From contig JAEUVB010000023.1 in the NCBI GenBank assembly GCA_016786845.1, positions 310,001 through 374,000 on the forward strand: 64,000 bases of DNA, in the 5' to 3' direction. The stretch is from Chitinophagaceae bacterium (GTDB lineage: Bacteria; Bacteroidota; Bacteroidia; Chitinophagales; Chitinophagaceae). The notes under the pieces were generated by a model. That model saw nothing but the letters and a program-made list of their open reading frames with translations. It ran no database searches and was not told the origin of the DNA. The position numbers were made by a program, and so were the translations under genes. Positions 27,682 through 37,540 of the stretch are shown here, piece by piece (the first letter of the stretch is position 1; each line of letters begins with the position of its first letter).

Positions 27682-28512
27682 CTATACTTGATCCACAACC
27701 TCAGCTTCGGAACTTGCAGCCGGCTCTGCCACTTTCTTCACTTCAAACTCTCGCAAGGTCTTGCTCGTATCTCCATTCACCGTCATTTGTTCCTGGGCTA
27801 TCATCTGACGAAGTCTCCACTCGAGAAACAAATGACTGAGGGTTTGAGTACATTTCTTTTGCGCTTCATTCAACACTTTACTCCCCTTCTGAAATTCAGC
27901 GGTGAGGGATGATTTGATGAGTGCATCATAATGATGAACATCTTTGCTGATGATTTTCTTGCCACCCTCATAAATACGGACCCACGTTTGTTCGGCTATC
28001 AGTCGGCCCCACTCATCGCCTTCGGTTTCGTATTCAGCCGGTGAGACTTCCTTCAGCAGTCTTTTCGTTTTCGTAAATTCCTTGGCCGGAATTTGAGAAA
28101 AACTCTGAGGATAAAACAACTGTCCTTTTTCATTCAAGAAAGGAAGACCAATGATATTAATGGTATGCAATACACCCGGATGAGGTTTGAAGTAAGGCAA
28201 TAACCAATAGTAGGCCATCACATCCGTCACACAAGGGCCCAGCCAAAAACACAGTGGTTCTTCTTCCGCGAGCGCTCGCTCCAGGGTTTGCTTAATGGTT
28301 TCTTCATCTTTACATTCGATCACAGGTTCTGCCTGAAGCTGACTCCAAAATTGAGTGCGCAAAGCATCGAAACTCAGTTCTTCTTCCGAACTCAATGGAC
28401 CTATGCCCAAAGTGTCTTGCAACACCACGATGTCGCCTTGCAAATTCTCATCCAATTCAATGGCTGCTTTTAAGTTGTCTGCGGCCAGTTGGCCAACCAA
28501 TATATGAATCAT
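27682..28512 (-). CDS. DUF1835-domain protein, unknown function
   Basis: 276 residues. The N-terminal IHILVGQLAADNLKAAIEL and IVVLQDTLGIGPLS segments are the DUF1835 signature, and the following WLGPCVTDVMAYYWLLPYF region matches the family core. The C-terminal half is helical, with a basic/acidic tail. The domain is found in many bacteria without a known biochemical role. It begins 7 nt after the parE stop, so it is almost certainly co-transcribed with parE, which gives the only functional hint. Not secreted. Confidence 0.8.
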   Translation of the reverse strand: MIHILVGQLAADNLKAAIELDENLQGDIVVLQDTLGIGPLSSEEELSFDALRTQFWSQLQAEPVIECKDEETIKQTLERALAEEEPLCFWLGPCVTDVMAYYWLLPYFKPHPGVLHTINIIGLPFLNEKGQLFYPQSFSQIPAKEFTKTKRLLKEVSPAEYETEGDEWGRLIAEQTWVRIYEGGKKIISKDVHHYDALIKSSLTAEFQKGSKVLNEAQKKCTQTLSHLFLEWRLRQMIAQEQMTVNGDTSKTLREFEVKKVAEPAASSEAEVVDQV

Positions 28513-28519
28513 CGTATGA

Positions 28520-30412
28520 TTAAATTTCTGTTTCTACGATCGCATCTAATTCGATACGCAGATTATTAATAATAAATTCCTGACGCTGTGGGGTATTCTT
28601 ACCCATATAATATTCCAGCAACTTTTGAATATGTGCTTCACCGGCCAAGAGTACAGGCTCTTTGCGCATATCTTCTCCAATAAATCCGGCAAACTCGGAA
28701 GGCGATATTTCTCCCAATCCTTTGAATCGGGTGATTTCCGGTTTACCGCTCAGCTTCTGCACAGCATCCCGCTTTTCTTGTTCGGAATAACAATAAATCG
28801 TTTCTTTTTTGTCGCGTACCCGAAACAAAGGTGTATCCAAAATATACACATGTCCATTGCGCACCAAATCCGGAAAGAATTGCAGGAAGAAGGTCATGAT
28901 CAGTAAACGAATATGCATACCATCCACATCCGCATCGGTGGCAATGACGATATTATTATAGCGCAGTCCTTCTATGCCTTGTTCGATATTGAGGGCATGT
29001 TGCAGCAAGTTCATTTCTTCATTCTCGTACACGATCTTTTTGCTCATGCCAAAACAATTGAGTGGCTTTCCTTTCAGACTGAATACGGCCTGAGAATCGA
29101 CATTGCGTGCCTTCGTAATTGAACCACTCGCACTGTCTCCTTCGGTAATGAAGATGGTGGATTCGAGGCGTTTGGTTTCGAGTTCAAGTTTATTCTTCCC
29201 TTCGGCTACATCATCGAAGTGAATTTTACAATCACGTAATTTCCGGTTGTGCAGATTGGCTTTCTTGGCCCTTTCGTTGGCTATCTTTTTGATGCCGGAT
29301 AATTCCTTGCGTTCATGTTCACTTTGTTCAATTCGCTTTTTGATAGCTTCTGCAATCGTTGGATTTCGATGCAAATAATTGTCCAATTCCCGCGCCAGAA
29401 AATCCTGCATGAAACTTTTCACAGAAGGGCCATTCACATCGACGTTCTGACTACCGAGTTTGGTTTTGGTCTGACTTTCGAACACCGGCTCCACCACCCG
29501 TATACTGACAGCAGCCACAATACTCTGGCGAATATCACTAGCTTCATAATCTTTCTTATAAAAATCGCGGACGGTTTTCACGAAGGCTTCCCGAAAGGCT
29601 TGTTGATGTGTACCGCCCTGAGTAGTATGCTGCCCATTCACGAAGGAATAAATCTCCTCGCCATAATCATTGCTATGGGTAAGAGCAATTTCAATATCAC
29701 TTCCTTTTAAATGAATGATGGGATATCGAATCTCATCCACATTGGTTTTTCTTTCCAACAGATCCAATAATCCGTTTTTGGAGATAAACTTCTTTCCATT
29801 GAAGTATATCATTAAACCGGCATTGAGGTAGCAATAATTCCACAATTGGTTTTCGATATACTCTTCGATATATTTATAATGCTTAAAAACGGTATTATCC
29901 GGAATAAAAAAGATCTCAGTTCCATTTTGTTCCTTGGTGGGCGTTTCCTTGTGTTCCTTGATGAGGTGACCTTTTTCAAATTCGGCCATCTTCATTTTCC
30001 CTTCCCGAAAACTTTTTACTGTGAAAATATTGCTCAGGGCATTCACGGCTTTGGTACCTACCCCATTCAAGCCCACTGACTTTTGAAAGACATTGCTGTC
30101 GTATTTAGCTCCGGTATTGATCTTACTCACCACATCCACCACCTTACCTAAAGGGATACCCCGGCCAAAATCTCTTACCCTCACCTGTCCGTCTTTCAGT
30201 TCGATTTCCACTTGTTTGCCATGCCCCATCGTGTGTTCATCGATACAGTTGTCGATCACTTCCTTGAGCAAGACATAGATTCCGTCGTCCATACTGCTGC
30301 CATCGCCCAGCTTTCCGATATACATACCGGGCCTTAGCCTGATGTGCTCCCGCCAGTCGAGCGACCGGATGGAACTTTCGTCATAATCATTCATTCCTTT
30401 ATTTTCTGCCAT
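28520..30412 (-). CDS. parE: DNA topoisomerase IV subunit B
   Basis: 630 residues. GHKL ATPase domain with EVIDNCIDEH (51-60, Mg2+-binding Asn and catalytic Glu region), DFGRGIP (81-87) and GLNGVGTKAVNAL (114-126). The transducer domain follows with QTKTKLGS. The TOPRIM domain carries EGDSASGS (about residue 425) and DADVDGMHIR. With ParC it decatenates sister chromosomes using ATP. The SIRSLDWREHIRLRPGMYIG opening is characteristic of Bacteroidota ParE rather than GyrB. parC is not adjacent in this window; instead a DUF1835 gene follows 7 nt downstream. Confidence 0.93.
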   Translation of the reverse strand: MAENKGMNDYDESSIRSLDWREHIRLRPGMYIGKLGDGSSMDDGIYVLLKEVIDNCIDEHTMGHGKQVEIELKDGQVRVRDFGRGIPLGKVVDVVSKINTGAKYDSNVFQKSVGLNGVGTKAVNALSNIFTVKSFREGKMKMAEFEKGHLIKEHKETPTKEQNGTEIFFIPDNTVFKHYKYIEEYIENQLWNYCYLNAGLMIYFNGKKFISKNGLLDLLERKTNVDEIRYPIIHLKGSDIEIALTHSNDYGEEIYSFVNGQHTTQGGTHQQAFREAFVKTVRDFYKKDYEASDIRQSIVAAVSIRVVEPVFESQTKTKLGSQNVDVNGPSVKSFMQDFLARELDNYLHRNPTIAEAIKKRIEQSEHERKELSGIKKIANERAKKANLHNRKLRDCKIHFDDVAEGKNKLELETKRLESTIFITEGDSASGSITKARNVDSQAVFSLKGKPLNCFGMSKKIVYENEEMNLLQHALNIEQGIEGLRYNNIVIATDADVDGMHIRLLIMTFFLQFFPDLVRNGHVYILDTPLFRVRDKKETIYCYSEQEKRDAVQKLSGKPEITRFKGLGEISPSEFAGFIGEDMRKEPVLLAGEAHIQKLLEYYMGKNTPQRQEFIINNLRIELDAIVETEI

Positions 30413-30563
30413 TCTTGCCTCTTTTTAGCTCCGCAACTGCGGTACGCAAATGTAATAGACGGCTTTTCAACCTTTAGGGCAATGTTATACACAGATTCGT
30501 GGAAAAATGAGCCAATATATCGCATATAACAAAAATCATGTTTTTAAACCCGGCCTCAGGGGT

Positions 30564-30571
30564 TAACTTTG
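30564..30571 (+). promoter_or_regulatory. Predicted -7 element (TAACTTTG) of the desaturase gene
   Basis: Exact TAnnTTTG match 27 nt before the ATG at 30599. A TTTT about 19-20 nt upstream may act as a weak -33 element. Confidence 0.5.
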
Positions 30572-30598
30572 TTGGATTGTCATTAATTACAGATCCAT

Positions 30599-31687
30599 AT
30601 GTCTAAAGTAACCTTCCAGAAAAGTAATACGGCTTTCTATTCCACGCTGAAATCCAGGGTAGATGAATATTTCAAAAGTCACCACTTGGAAAAGACAGGG
30701 AATTGGGAACTCTATACCAAAACCCTGATTCTGGTGCCATTGGCAGTGGGCCTCTTCTTCAGTGTGCTCTTTTTTCATGATAGTTTATCTGTGGTAGCCT
30801 CATTGGGAATGTGCGCTTTATTGGGTCTTACCTTGGCTTCCATGGGATTCAATATCATGCACGACGCCTGCCATGGTGCATATTCCAAAAAGGATTGGGT
30901 CAATGAATTGTTGGGTTATTCTCTGAATATCATGGGCGGAAACGCTTTCATCTGGAAGCAAAAGCACAATATCATCCACCATACCTATACGAATGTAGAC
31001 GGAGTCGATGACGATATTGCCAAAAGCCCCCTGATTCGTCAATGTTATACCCAAAAATGGGTGCCGGCCCACAAATGGCAGCATATCTACATGTTTATCG
31101 TTTATGCCATATCCTCGTTTGCTTGGGTATTTATTATGGATTTCAATAAGTATCTGAGTCGTAAAATTTACCGTACGAAAATGTGGGATGTGAACCGCAA
31201 AGAACAAATCATCTTTTGGGTAGGCAAACTCTACTATTTGGGCGTATTCATATTACTTCCGATTTCTATTGTAGGGTTAAAGGCTTGGGCCATTGGTTTT
31301 GGCGTGATGCATGTCACCATGGGATTATCACTGGCGCTTGTATTTCAATTGGCACATGTGGTAGAAGGTGCTCAGTTTGAAGAAGCTTATGATGACAAAC
31401 ACATTGAAAACGATTGGGCCATACATCAGGTGGTGACCACTGCGAACTTCGCACCTAAGAATTTATTGGTTCGTTGGTATGTGGGTGGATTGAATTATCA
31501 AATCGAACATCATCTGTTTCCTAAAGTAAGTCATGTGCATTATCCGGCTATCAGTCAAATTGTGAAAGATGTATGCAAAGAGTATCACATCAATTACAAT
31601 GAATTCAAAACAACCCGGAGTGCCATACTTTCTCATATTAAAATGATGAAAGAATTTGGTGATCATCCGCAACCGGTAGCCGCATAA
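30599..31687 (+). CDS. Membrane fatty acid desaturase
   Basis: 362 residues. Three histidine boxes typical of di-iron acyl desaturases are present: HDACH (88-92), HNIIHH (123-128) and QIEHHLFP (about 300-307), plus HVVEGAQF-type His in the third cytoplasmic segment. Hydrophobic helices lie at about 43-60, 66-83 and 137-160 and further on. The third box has Gln in QIEHH, as in the linoleoyl-CoA / front-end desaturase group. Introduces double bonds into membrane lipid acyl chains at the inner membrane using O2 and an electron donor. The gene converges on a lipoprotein gene with only 2 nt between the stops. Confidence 0.92.
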   Translation: MSKVTFQKSNTAFYSTLKSRVDEYFKSHHLEKTGNWELYTKTLILVPLAVGLFFSVLFFHDSLSVVASLGMCALLGLTLASMGFNIMHDACHGAYSKKDWVNELLGYSLNIMGGNAFIWKQKHNIIHHTYTNVDGVDDDIAKSPLIRQCYTQKWVPAHKWQHIYMFIVYAISSFAWVFIMDFNKYLSRKIYRTKMWDVNRKEQIIFWVGKLYYLGVFILLPISIVGLKAWAIGFGVMHVTMGLSLALVFQLAHVVEGAQFEEAYDDKHIENDWAIHQVVTTANFAPKNLLVRWYVGGLNYQIEHHLFPKVSHVHYPAISQIVKDVCKEYHINYNEFKTTRSAILSHIKMMKEFGDHPQPVAA

Positions 31688-31689
31688 GT

Positions 31690-34149
31690 TTATTGCTTCT
31701 CCGCGAAATTTCTTAAGTAGCTGCATTCCTGATAGACTTCACGATAGTAATCCGAATTCTTGTAGGTTTTATAGAATTCAGTAAACCAGGGATTATTCTC
31801 ACTCGCCCATCGACTGTATACATCTCCCCTCCCCGCTTCGGCAAAAGAATAATAAGGTAGTTTTTCAGGACATCTTTTTTGCGCACATTTAGCCATCATC
31901 CATAAGGCTTGTTGTTTGACTGCACCTTCATTGGACGATTTGTACACCTCCTGAAATAATTGGTAAGCACTTTCAGCAAAATAGTATTGACTCTCAAAAA
32001 AACTGTATTGCTGATTCGGCAATTTCATATAAGGCTCCATACTGGATGATTCACGATGAAACCACCAAGCCTTACCACAACGACCATGATAGGATAAGGA
32101 ATAAAGTGCACAAGCCAGTTTGAATTTGCTGTTCACATTCCCTTCAGACTCATTCTGCAATCGATGAAGTGAGTCTGCCAAATCGATGAGTGAAATAGAT
32201 TGCTGATCATCTTCCGGGTAGGCATCCTGAAAGTCGCGAATGTGGGCCACAAATGGATTCGGAATATTCTGAGCCGACAGCCCACTCTTCTTAAGCCCCT
32301 TATGAGCTTCATCAAATTGAAACTTTCTCAGATACTTTACAGCAATGATTTCGTCGATCAAAGGATCGGTATAAGAATTTGCCCCCATGAGCCATTTGGT
32401 ATATGGCCGCAACGATTCATGATTCAATTGTTTCAGCCTTTGCAACTGAGCCACATTTAATCTGAGATCCATCATTTTACCGGAAAGACGCCACACATTG
32501 TCGCTGAATGATTTTCCAATTTGTACCCCTTTCACCATCACCCCTTCATCATTATAATAGGCACTTTGATCTTCATATTTCACATAACTGAATAAGGTAC
32601 TTAAAGTATCATGACTTTGAATATAGACATGCGGTAAAATAGAACGGGTAAAATCACGATAACTTTTTTGATAAAAGGCATCTTTTTCCGCCAACTTTTC
32701 AAACCAAATTAATTCAGTCAAATGTTGATCTTCAAATTGGACACTCATCTTTTTTTGCGAAAAGAAATCACGAATGAGGGCGATGATGCGAATTTGATTG
32801 GCGGTTCTTCCATTCGGGTTCGATTGCTTGGCTAAGGTTAAAAGTCGGTCGGCTTCATTATGGTCTTCATGTAAAAGGTGCAGATATGCAGCTGCCATAT
32901 ACCAAAGTGCCGGGTTTTTCAGTTTACCCGAACCGGCCGAAGTTTCCAGGAAAAGACAGAAAGATTTGATCTGTTTCATTGATTCATGTTGCAATGCGTA
33001 CCATGCTTCCACTTCTTCCTTTCCGGGCTTGTAGTCGAGTTCCGACCAATACTGATCAAAAATGCGATAGCCTTTTTCGACCTGAAATTTATAATCTGCA
33101 TAGGCCGCTTCATGCTTATTAATTTCACGTATGAGTATGACATCCAACAAATCATTGGTCGGTTCCAGTTGAAAGATGTGATTGAGATCCTCCTGATGAA
33201 GAGATTGAGTATTCCTTAATGCACGCATGCCATACACCACTGCCTTTTCATGATCATTGGTACAACGACGGATCACTTTCTCAACCTCTTGATCATGTGT
33301 ACACCAATCGTAACCGATGAAATTAGCATGATGAAAATTGTAGTCTTTGGCCTGGTCAAATAATTTTGAAAACAAATAAGCAGCCTCATCCTTACGACCT
33401 GTTCGATAGAGGCATCCGGCCTTGAGAGAAACTAATCGATCGGAAACCGAACTTTGATTGATGTGAATGGGTGCAGCCAGGCTATCGTAGAGTTTTAATG
33501 CCCTCGAATATTTCTTGCCATAAAAAGCCATTCGTACTACTTGAAAAGCATATCGACTTTTGATCTCAGGTTGCTTTGCCGCTTGATATAATTGCTTACC
33601 GTTTCGGATCAAGCGATTGATCAACAGACTATCTAAAACGGGCTGATCCCATTCATTTTGTGCAGCAGTGGCTATTGGTTCACATTGTTTGGCAAACATC
33701 AGATATCCCAATGCTTCCAGATTTTTAGCCTTTAAAAACCAGATAGTCATTTCATTCGCCAACATCGAATCAGGCAGCGAATTGGATTTATTTTTTTCTA
33801 TTCGATCGTATAAGTTTTTCAAATGTTCATAGGTGTAATGATAGACAAAATCAGAAATGGATTGTTTTGCCACTCCTCCATTTATCATCCCTTGCCATTC
33901 CTCAATATTTCTTTCTTCCAGAGATGCATAGGATTTATTTTCAGAATTGTCTTCACACTCAAAAAATTTACTGAAAGGAGCATAAGCATAAGGCGTCATG
34001 TTTTTAGCAGTCACCAATGCCGGCGACATAAAGCTGGTATAGCTGTCACATTCATCCGGTCCCCAACCACAACTGTAGGAAACCAATCCAAGGGTCAAAA
34101 TGGAAACAGTGATGATGCTACAACTGATCCACAATTTTTTGAAGTTCAT
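31690..34149 (-). CDS. Large helical-repeat lipoprotein, unknown function
   Basis: 819 residues. MNFKKLWISCSIITVSILTLGLVSYSC is a lipoprotein signal (Cys27). The following GWGPDECDSYTSFMSP is followed by long runs of amphipathic helices with TPR-like pairs (RYAFQVVRMAFYGKKYSRALKLYDSL, CLYRTGRKDEAAYLFSKLF, AAYLHLLHEDHNEADRLLTLAKQ). Many Trp, Tyr and Cys residues are present. No catalytic motif seen; a scaffold or protein-interaction role is plausible. The start overlaps the end of the upstream lipoprotein gene by 32 nt, so the two are likely coupled and may work together at the envelope. Confidence 0.75.
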   Translation of the reverse strand: MNFKKLWISCSIITVSILTLGLVSYSCGWGPDECDSYTSFMSPALVTAKNMTPYAYAPFSKFFECEDNSENKSYASLEERNIEEWQGMINGGVAKQSISDFVYHYTYEHLKNLYDRIEKNKSNSLPDSMLANEMTIWFLKAKNLEALGYLMFAKQCEPIATAAQNEWDQPVLDSLLINRLIRNGKQLYQAAKQPEIKSRYAFQVVRMAFYGKKYSRALKLYDSLAAPIHINQSSVSDRLVSLKAGCLYRTGRKDEAAYLFSKLFDQAKDYNFHHANFIGYDWCTHDQEVEKVIRRCTNDHEKAVVYGMRALRNTQSLHQEDLNHIFQLEPTNDLLDVILIREINKHEAAYADYKFQVEKGYRIFDQYWSELDYKPGKEEVEAWYALQHESMKQIKSFCLFLETSAGSGKLKNPALWYMAAAYLHLLHEDHNEADRLLTLAKQSNPNGRTANQIRIIALIRDFFSQKKMSVQFEDQHLTELIWFEKLAEKDAFYQKSYRDFTRSILPHVYIQSHDTLSTLFSYVKYEDQSAYYNDEGVMVKGVQIGKSFSDNVWRLSGKMMDLRLNVAQLQRLKQLNHESLRPYTKWLMGANSYTDPLIDEIIAVKYLRKFQFDEAHKGLKKSGLSAQNIPNPFVAHIRDFQDAYPEDDQQSISLIDLADSLHRLQNESEGNVNSKFKLACALYSLSYHGRCGKAWWFHRESSSMEPYMKLPNQQYSFFESQYYFAESAYQLFQEVYKSSNEGAVKQQALWMMAKCAQKRCPEKLPYYSFAEAGRGDVYSRWASENNPWFTEFYKTYKNSDYYREVYQECSYLRNFAEKQ

Positions 34150-35137
34150 AAGCGGGGTAATTTTTTAAAATGTCCGGACTCAGGTGAAAGAACAAAATCG
34201 TCATACTGTCATGATGAGTACGTCCTCGCAAATCATTTGAGAATTTCATCAACTGATCAATGGATACTGATTCAAATCTCAATTCATCACCCTTTTGAAA
34301 GTGATAATCCAACCATGCGGTATCTGATTGACAGGAATACAAATGTTCCTTCGCCTGGATAAAGTTAGGATTATTTACTACAGACTGTTCATTTACATCA
34401 CGAATTAAACCTTTAAACCGTTGGTCACGAAACCAGACGGTCCATTGAAATAGCGGCAAAGCGATATCTAAATTGAGTGGGTAGGTCGATAGATGCTTGA
34501 GATAATCCGCTGCGATTTCAGCTTCAAAAATAGAATTTCGATGGCCATATTCTTTCAAGTTCCCCATATTGTAGCACATCAGTAGGCCTTTGTCTACCGG
34601 TGGTATGCCCGCCATCGATCGATGTTTGATTTGATGTAAGCGTATCGTTGCCGAGAATTTCTTATTCGAGAAAATGGGTTGATATCTTAATTTTTTCAAT
34701 AAATCAAAATATAGCTGTTTCGTTTTGGGAGTCCAATCACAATCCCATTGAATTTCGTCAAAATGCCATTGGTATTCCTTCGTCATTTGCTGAACCAATC
34801 GAGCAATCCTTGCAGCCATGCTGTCTGTATCGGATGCGTATAAAATCGCTTCTCGAGTCATGTAAACAACCGGTACAATGTTCCTGGATGTTGAATTTTC
34901 GGAATTAGTAATTTTGGAAATAGGAATAATATCTATATGCTTGTCTGATCGGGTAATCGTATCAAGATCAAATAGACGGATATAAAGAGTCTTCGCATGA
35001 AGGCTATCCAGACATAATTGTTCCCGGGCACTGATGTTAAAATCGGTCCGCCAATAGTAAAATGAAATTTGTTTTTCTTTTATCCCATTCTGACAGGAAC
35101 AAATTAATAATAGCAAAGCGAGGTAGAGACCTCTCAT
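34118..35137 (-). CDS. Lipoprotein with putative TIM-barrel fold, unknown function
   Basis: 339 residues from MRGLYLALLLLICSC, a lipoprotein signal with Cys at 13-15. The sequence FYYWRTDFNISAREQLCLDSL, KTLYIRLFDLD, EIQWDCDWTPKTKQLYFDLLKKL, SATIRLHQIKHR and LLMCYNMGNLKEYG places acidic, Trp and His residues at regular strand ends. This resembles glycoside-hydrolase-like barrels, but I cannot name a family or prove catalysis. The frame is open to 35278, but the signal peptide and the map stop at 35145 favour the ATG at 35137. Its last 32 nt overlap the next lipoprotein gene. Confidence 0.7.
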   Translation of the reverse strand: MRGLYLALLLLICSCQNGIKEKQISFYYWRTDFNISAREQLCLDSLHAKTLYIRLFDLDTITRSDKHIDIIPISKITNSENSTSRNIVPVVYMTREAILYASDTDSMAARIARLVQQMTKEYQWHFDEIQWDCDWTPKTKQLYFDLLKKLRYQPIFSNKKFSATIRLHQIKHRSMAGIPPVDKGLLMCYNMGNLKEYGHRNSIFEAEIAADYLKHLSTYPLNLDIALPLFQWTVWFRDQRFKGLIRDVNEQSVVNNPNFIQAKEHLYSCQSDTAWLDYHFQKGDELRFESVSIDQLMKFSNDLRGRTHHDSMTILFFHLSPDILKNYPAYELQKIVDQL

Positions 35138-35144
35138 CGTGTGG

Positions 35145-35954
35145 TTAAATTGATAGCGTTGAAAACAAATTCGCATTCTTTCTTTCATTGGCTTCAATTT
35201 CAATAAAAGAAGACAGAATATCTGCTTTTTGTTTACGTACAACGATCGTATGTTCAAAGTGGGCAGAGGGTTTTTCATCCTTCGTAACTATGGTCCAATC
35301 GTCATCCGCACAAAAAACATCTTTTTTACCCAGGTTAATCATCGGTTCTATAGCAATCACTAATCCATCCTGCAATTTCAGCCCATTCCCTCTCCTACCG
35401 TAATTAGGCACTTCAGGTTCTTCGTGTAGTTTTCTTCCTAAACCATGGCCGGTCAGTTCGCGAACCACGCCATAACCATGTTTAATTTCCGTATGTTCTT
35501 GAACGGCATATCCAATATCGCCTATACGATTACCAACAATGGCTTTTTCAATACCTTTATATAAGGATTCTTTGGTTACGGATAACAGTTTCTGGAGTTC
35601 CGGGTCAATTTCACCGATGGCGAAGGTATACGCACTATCGCCTATGTAACCATTCCAAAATACACCGGTATCCACACTGACAATGTCACCTTCCTGCAAT
35701 TCATCATCACTCAAGGGAATTCCATGCACCACTTCTTCATTGACACTGATACAACAAGTTGCAGGAAAACCCTTATAACCCTTAAATGCGGGTTCCGCTC
35801 CATGATCCCGAATGACAGTTTCAGCTAACTGATCAATTTCAATTGTTGAAATTCCCGGACGTATCATGAGTGCTACTTCAGCCAATACTTTAGATACTAA
35901 AAGACAGCTTTTACGGATTAGTTCTACCTCTTCGTTGGTTTTATAATAAATCAA
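35145..35954 (-). CDS. map: Methionine aminopeptidase type I, probable TTG start
   Basis: About 269 residues. Removes N-terminal Met from nascent proteins. Metal ligands and active-site residues are visible in VVHGIP, SVDTGVFWNGYIGDSAYTF, GHGLGRKLHEEP, IEPM and HFEHTIVV, the type I order. No ATG precedes the conserved N-terminus. The frame starts with a TTG at 35987, and a second TTG at 35954 gives (M)IYYKTNEEVELIR, which matches where related proteins begin, so I place the start there. The secY terminator at 36025-36054 separates it from the ribosomal operon. A near-promoter TACCTTTA just upstream suggests independent transcription. Confidence 0.9.
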   Translation of the reverse strand: MIYYKTNEEVELIRKSCLLVSKVLAEVALMIRPGISTIEIDQLAETVIRDHGAEPAFKGYKGFPATCCISVNEEVVHGIPLSDDELQEGDIVSVDTGVFWNGYIGDSAYTFAIGEIDPELQKLLSVTKESLYKGIEKAIVGNRIGDIGYAVQEHTEIKHGYGVVRELTGHGLGRKLHEEPEVPNYGRRGNGLKLQDGLVIAIEPMINLGKKDVFCADDDWTIVTKDEKPSAHFEHTIVVRKQKADILSSFIEIEANERKNANLFSTLSI

Positions 35955-36024
35955 TGTATGTATTTTTCTGGATGTAAAGGTAATCAAACAATCATTAGAA
36001 AATGGATGAGGCGATTATTACTCA

Positions 36025-36054
36025 TAAAAAAAGGGTTACCGAAGCAACCCTTTT
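36025..36054 (-). terminator. Rho-independent terminator after secY
   Basis: On the minus strand AAAGGGTTGC-TTCG-GTAACCCTTT forms a 10-bp stem (one G-T pair) with a TTCG tetraloop, followed by a run of T. It lies 19 nt past the secY stop and ends the long S10-spc transcript before map. Confidence 0.88.
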
Positions 36055-36072
36055 CAGAAAATAATGTTTTGG

Positions 36073-37407
36073 TTATGCTTGAACCGGTTGGCGGCCTGTG
36101 ATACGACCGGTTTTCATCAGTCCATCATAGTGGCGCATCAGCAATTGGCTTTCGATTTGTTGTAAAGTGTCTAACACAACACCCACCATAATCAGCATAG
36201 ATGTACCTCCGTAGAAGCTAGCCCATCCACTGGTCATTTTCATTTGCTGAGCCAAGCCCGGCAGAATTCCAATCAGTGCCAGAAAGATGGCTCCCGGTAA
36301 GGTAATGCGATCCATAATGGCACCGATATAATTTGCTGTATCAGTACCCGGTTTAATACCCGGAATGAATCCATTATTACGCTTCAGATCATCAGCCATT
36401 TGATTTGGATTGAAGATCAAAGCCGTATAGAGATAAGTGAAAGCGATCACCAAAATAGCATAAATAATATTATACCACATCGATCCCGGATCACTTAAAT
36501 GTTTAACAATTCCCTGTGCGGTATCACTATTTGAGAAACCAACCACCGTAGAAGGAATAAATAACATAGCTTGTGCAAAGATGATCGGCATTACACCGGC
36601 ACTATTCACTTTAATTGGAATAAAATCGCGACTACCGGATACATCTTTCACTGAAGTAGCTCCGACGATTCGGCGGGCATAATTCAATGGAATACGACGT
36701 GTCCCTTGTACCAACATAATGATAGCCATAATGATGACCACCATAAAAGCGATTTCAATTAAGAAGATCAACAGACCGCCACCACCGGCACCTTGTGTCT
36801 GTGATTGGAGTTCCTGCATGAAAGAATGTGGCAAACGGGCGATGATTCCTGCAGTGATAATTAATGAAGTACCATTACCAATACCTTTATCTGTAATTTT
36901 TTCACCCAACCACATGACAAACAAAGTACCTGTTGTCAAGACCACGACTGTAGAAATCACCCACAACATATTGTCATTAATGATGGCACTGCCGTTTTGG
37001 CTACGCAAATAAGTAATATATCCGATAGATTGGAATAAAGTAACGGCAACAGTTACATAACGAGTGATCAAGTTAATTTTCTTACGACCGCTTTCTTCTT
37101 TCGACATTTTCTGCAATTGCGGAATAGCAATTTGAGCTAATTGCATGGCAATACTGGCGGAGATATAGGGCATGATCCCTAATGCAAAGATGGATGCGTT
37201 GTTAAACGCACCACCGGCAAACATATTAAACAAACCTAACAAACCATTCTGAGAGGTACTTGTTGAAATGTCATTTGGATTAATCCCTGGTAGAACTACA
37301 TGGCAACCCACGCGATAAACCAGTAGTAAGGTAAGCGTGAAGATAATTCGGTTCTTCAGTTCGTCTATGCTCCAGATATTTTTTAAAGTATCTATAATTT
37401 TTTTCAT
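36073..37407 (-). CDS. secY: Preprotein translocase subunit SecY
   Basis: 444 residues with ten hydrophobic helices. FTLTLLLVYRVGCHVVLPGIN at the start, the plug region FNMFAGGAFNNASIFALGIMPYISASI, and the cytoplasmic loops RRIPLNYARR and LKRNNGFIPGIKPG are typical of the protein-conducting channel of the Sec system in the inner membrane. Last gene of the spc segment, 133 nt after rplO, and followed by a strong terminator. Confidence 0.97.
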   Translation of the reverse strand: MKKIIDTLKNIWSIDELKNRIIFTLTLLLVYRVGCHVVLPGINPNDISTSTSQNGLLGLFNMFAGGAFNNASIFALGIMPYISASIAMQLAQIAIPQLQKMSKEESGRKKINLITRYVTVAVTLFQSIGYITYLRSQNGSAIINDNMLWVISTVVVLTTGTLFVMWLGEKITDKGIGNGTSLIITAGIIARLPHSFMQELQSQTQGAGGGGLLIFLIEIAFMVVIIMAIIMLVQGTRRIPLNYARRIVGATSVKDVSGSRDFIPIKVNSAGVMPIIFAQAMLFIPSTVVGFSNSDTAQGIVKHLSDPGSMWYNIIYAILVIAFTYLYTALIFNPNQMADDLKRNNGFIPGIKPGTDTANYIGAIMDRITLPGAIFLALIGILPGLAQQMKMTSGWASFYGGTSMLIMVGVVLDTLQQIESQLLMRHYDGLMKTGRITGRQPVQA

Positions 37408-37540
37408 GCTGCTACTTTGTTCGTAATTTGAGGATGCAATTTATATTTTATAAATCGGTTTTCAAACATAAATTTTATACCTCCGCACACTTCAGTATTC
37501 GACGGATATAAGTCTGTAACCAAAGGGTTGTCTGATTAAA

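Noticed and set aside
35145..36072. infA or rpmJ hidden between secY and map
   Set aside because: The space of 85-118 nt holds a terminator and promoter only; no short frame with the expected sequence was found.
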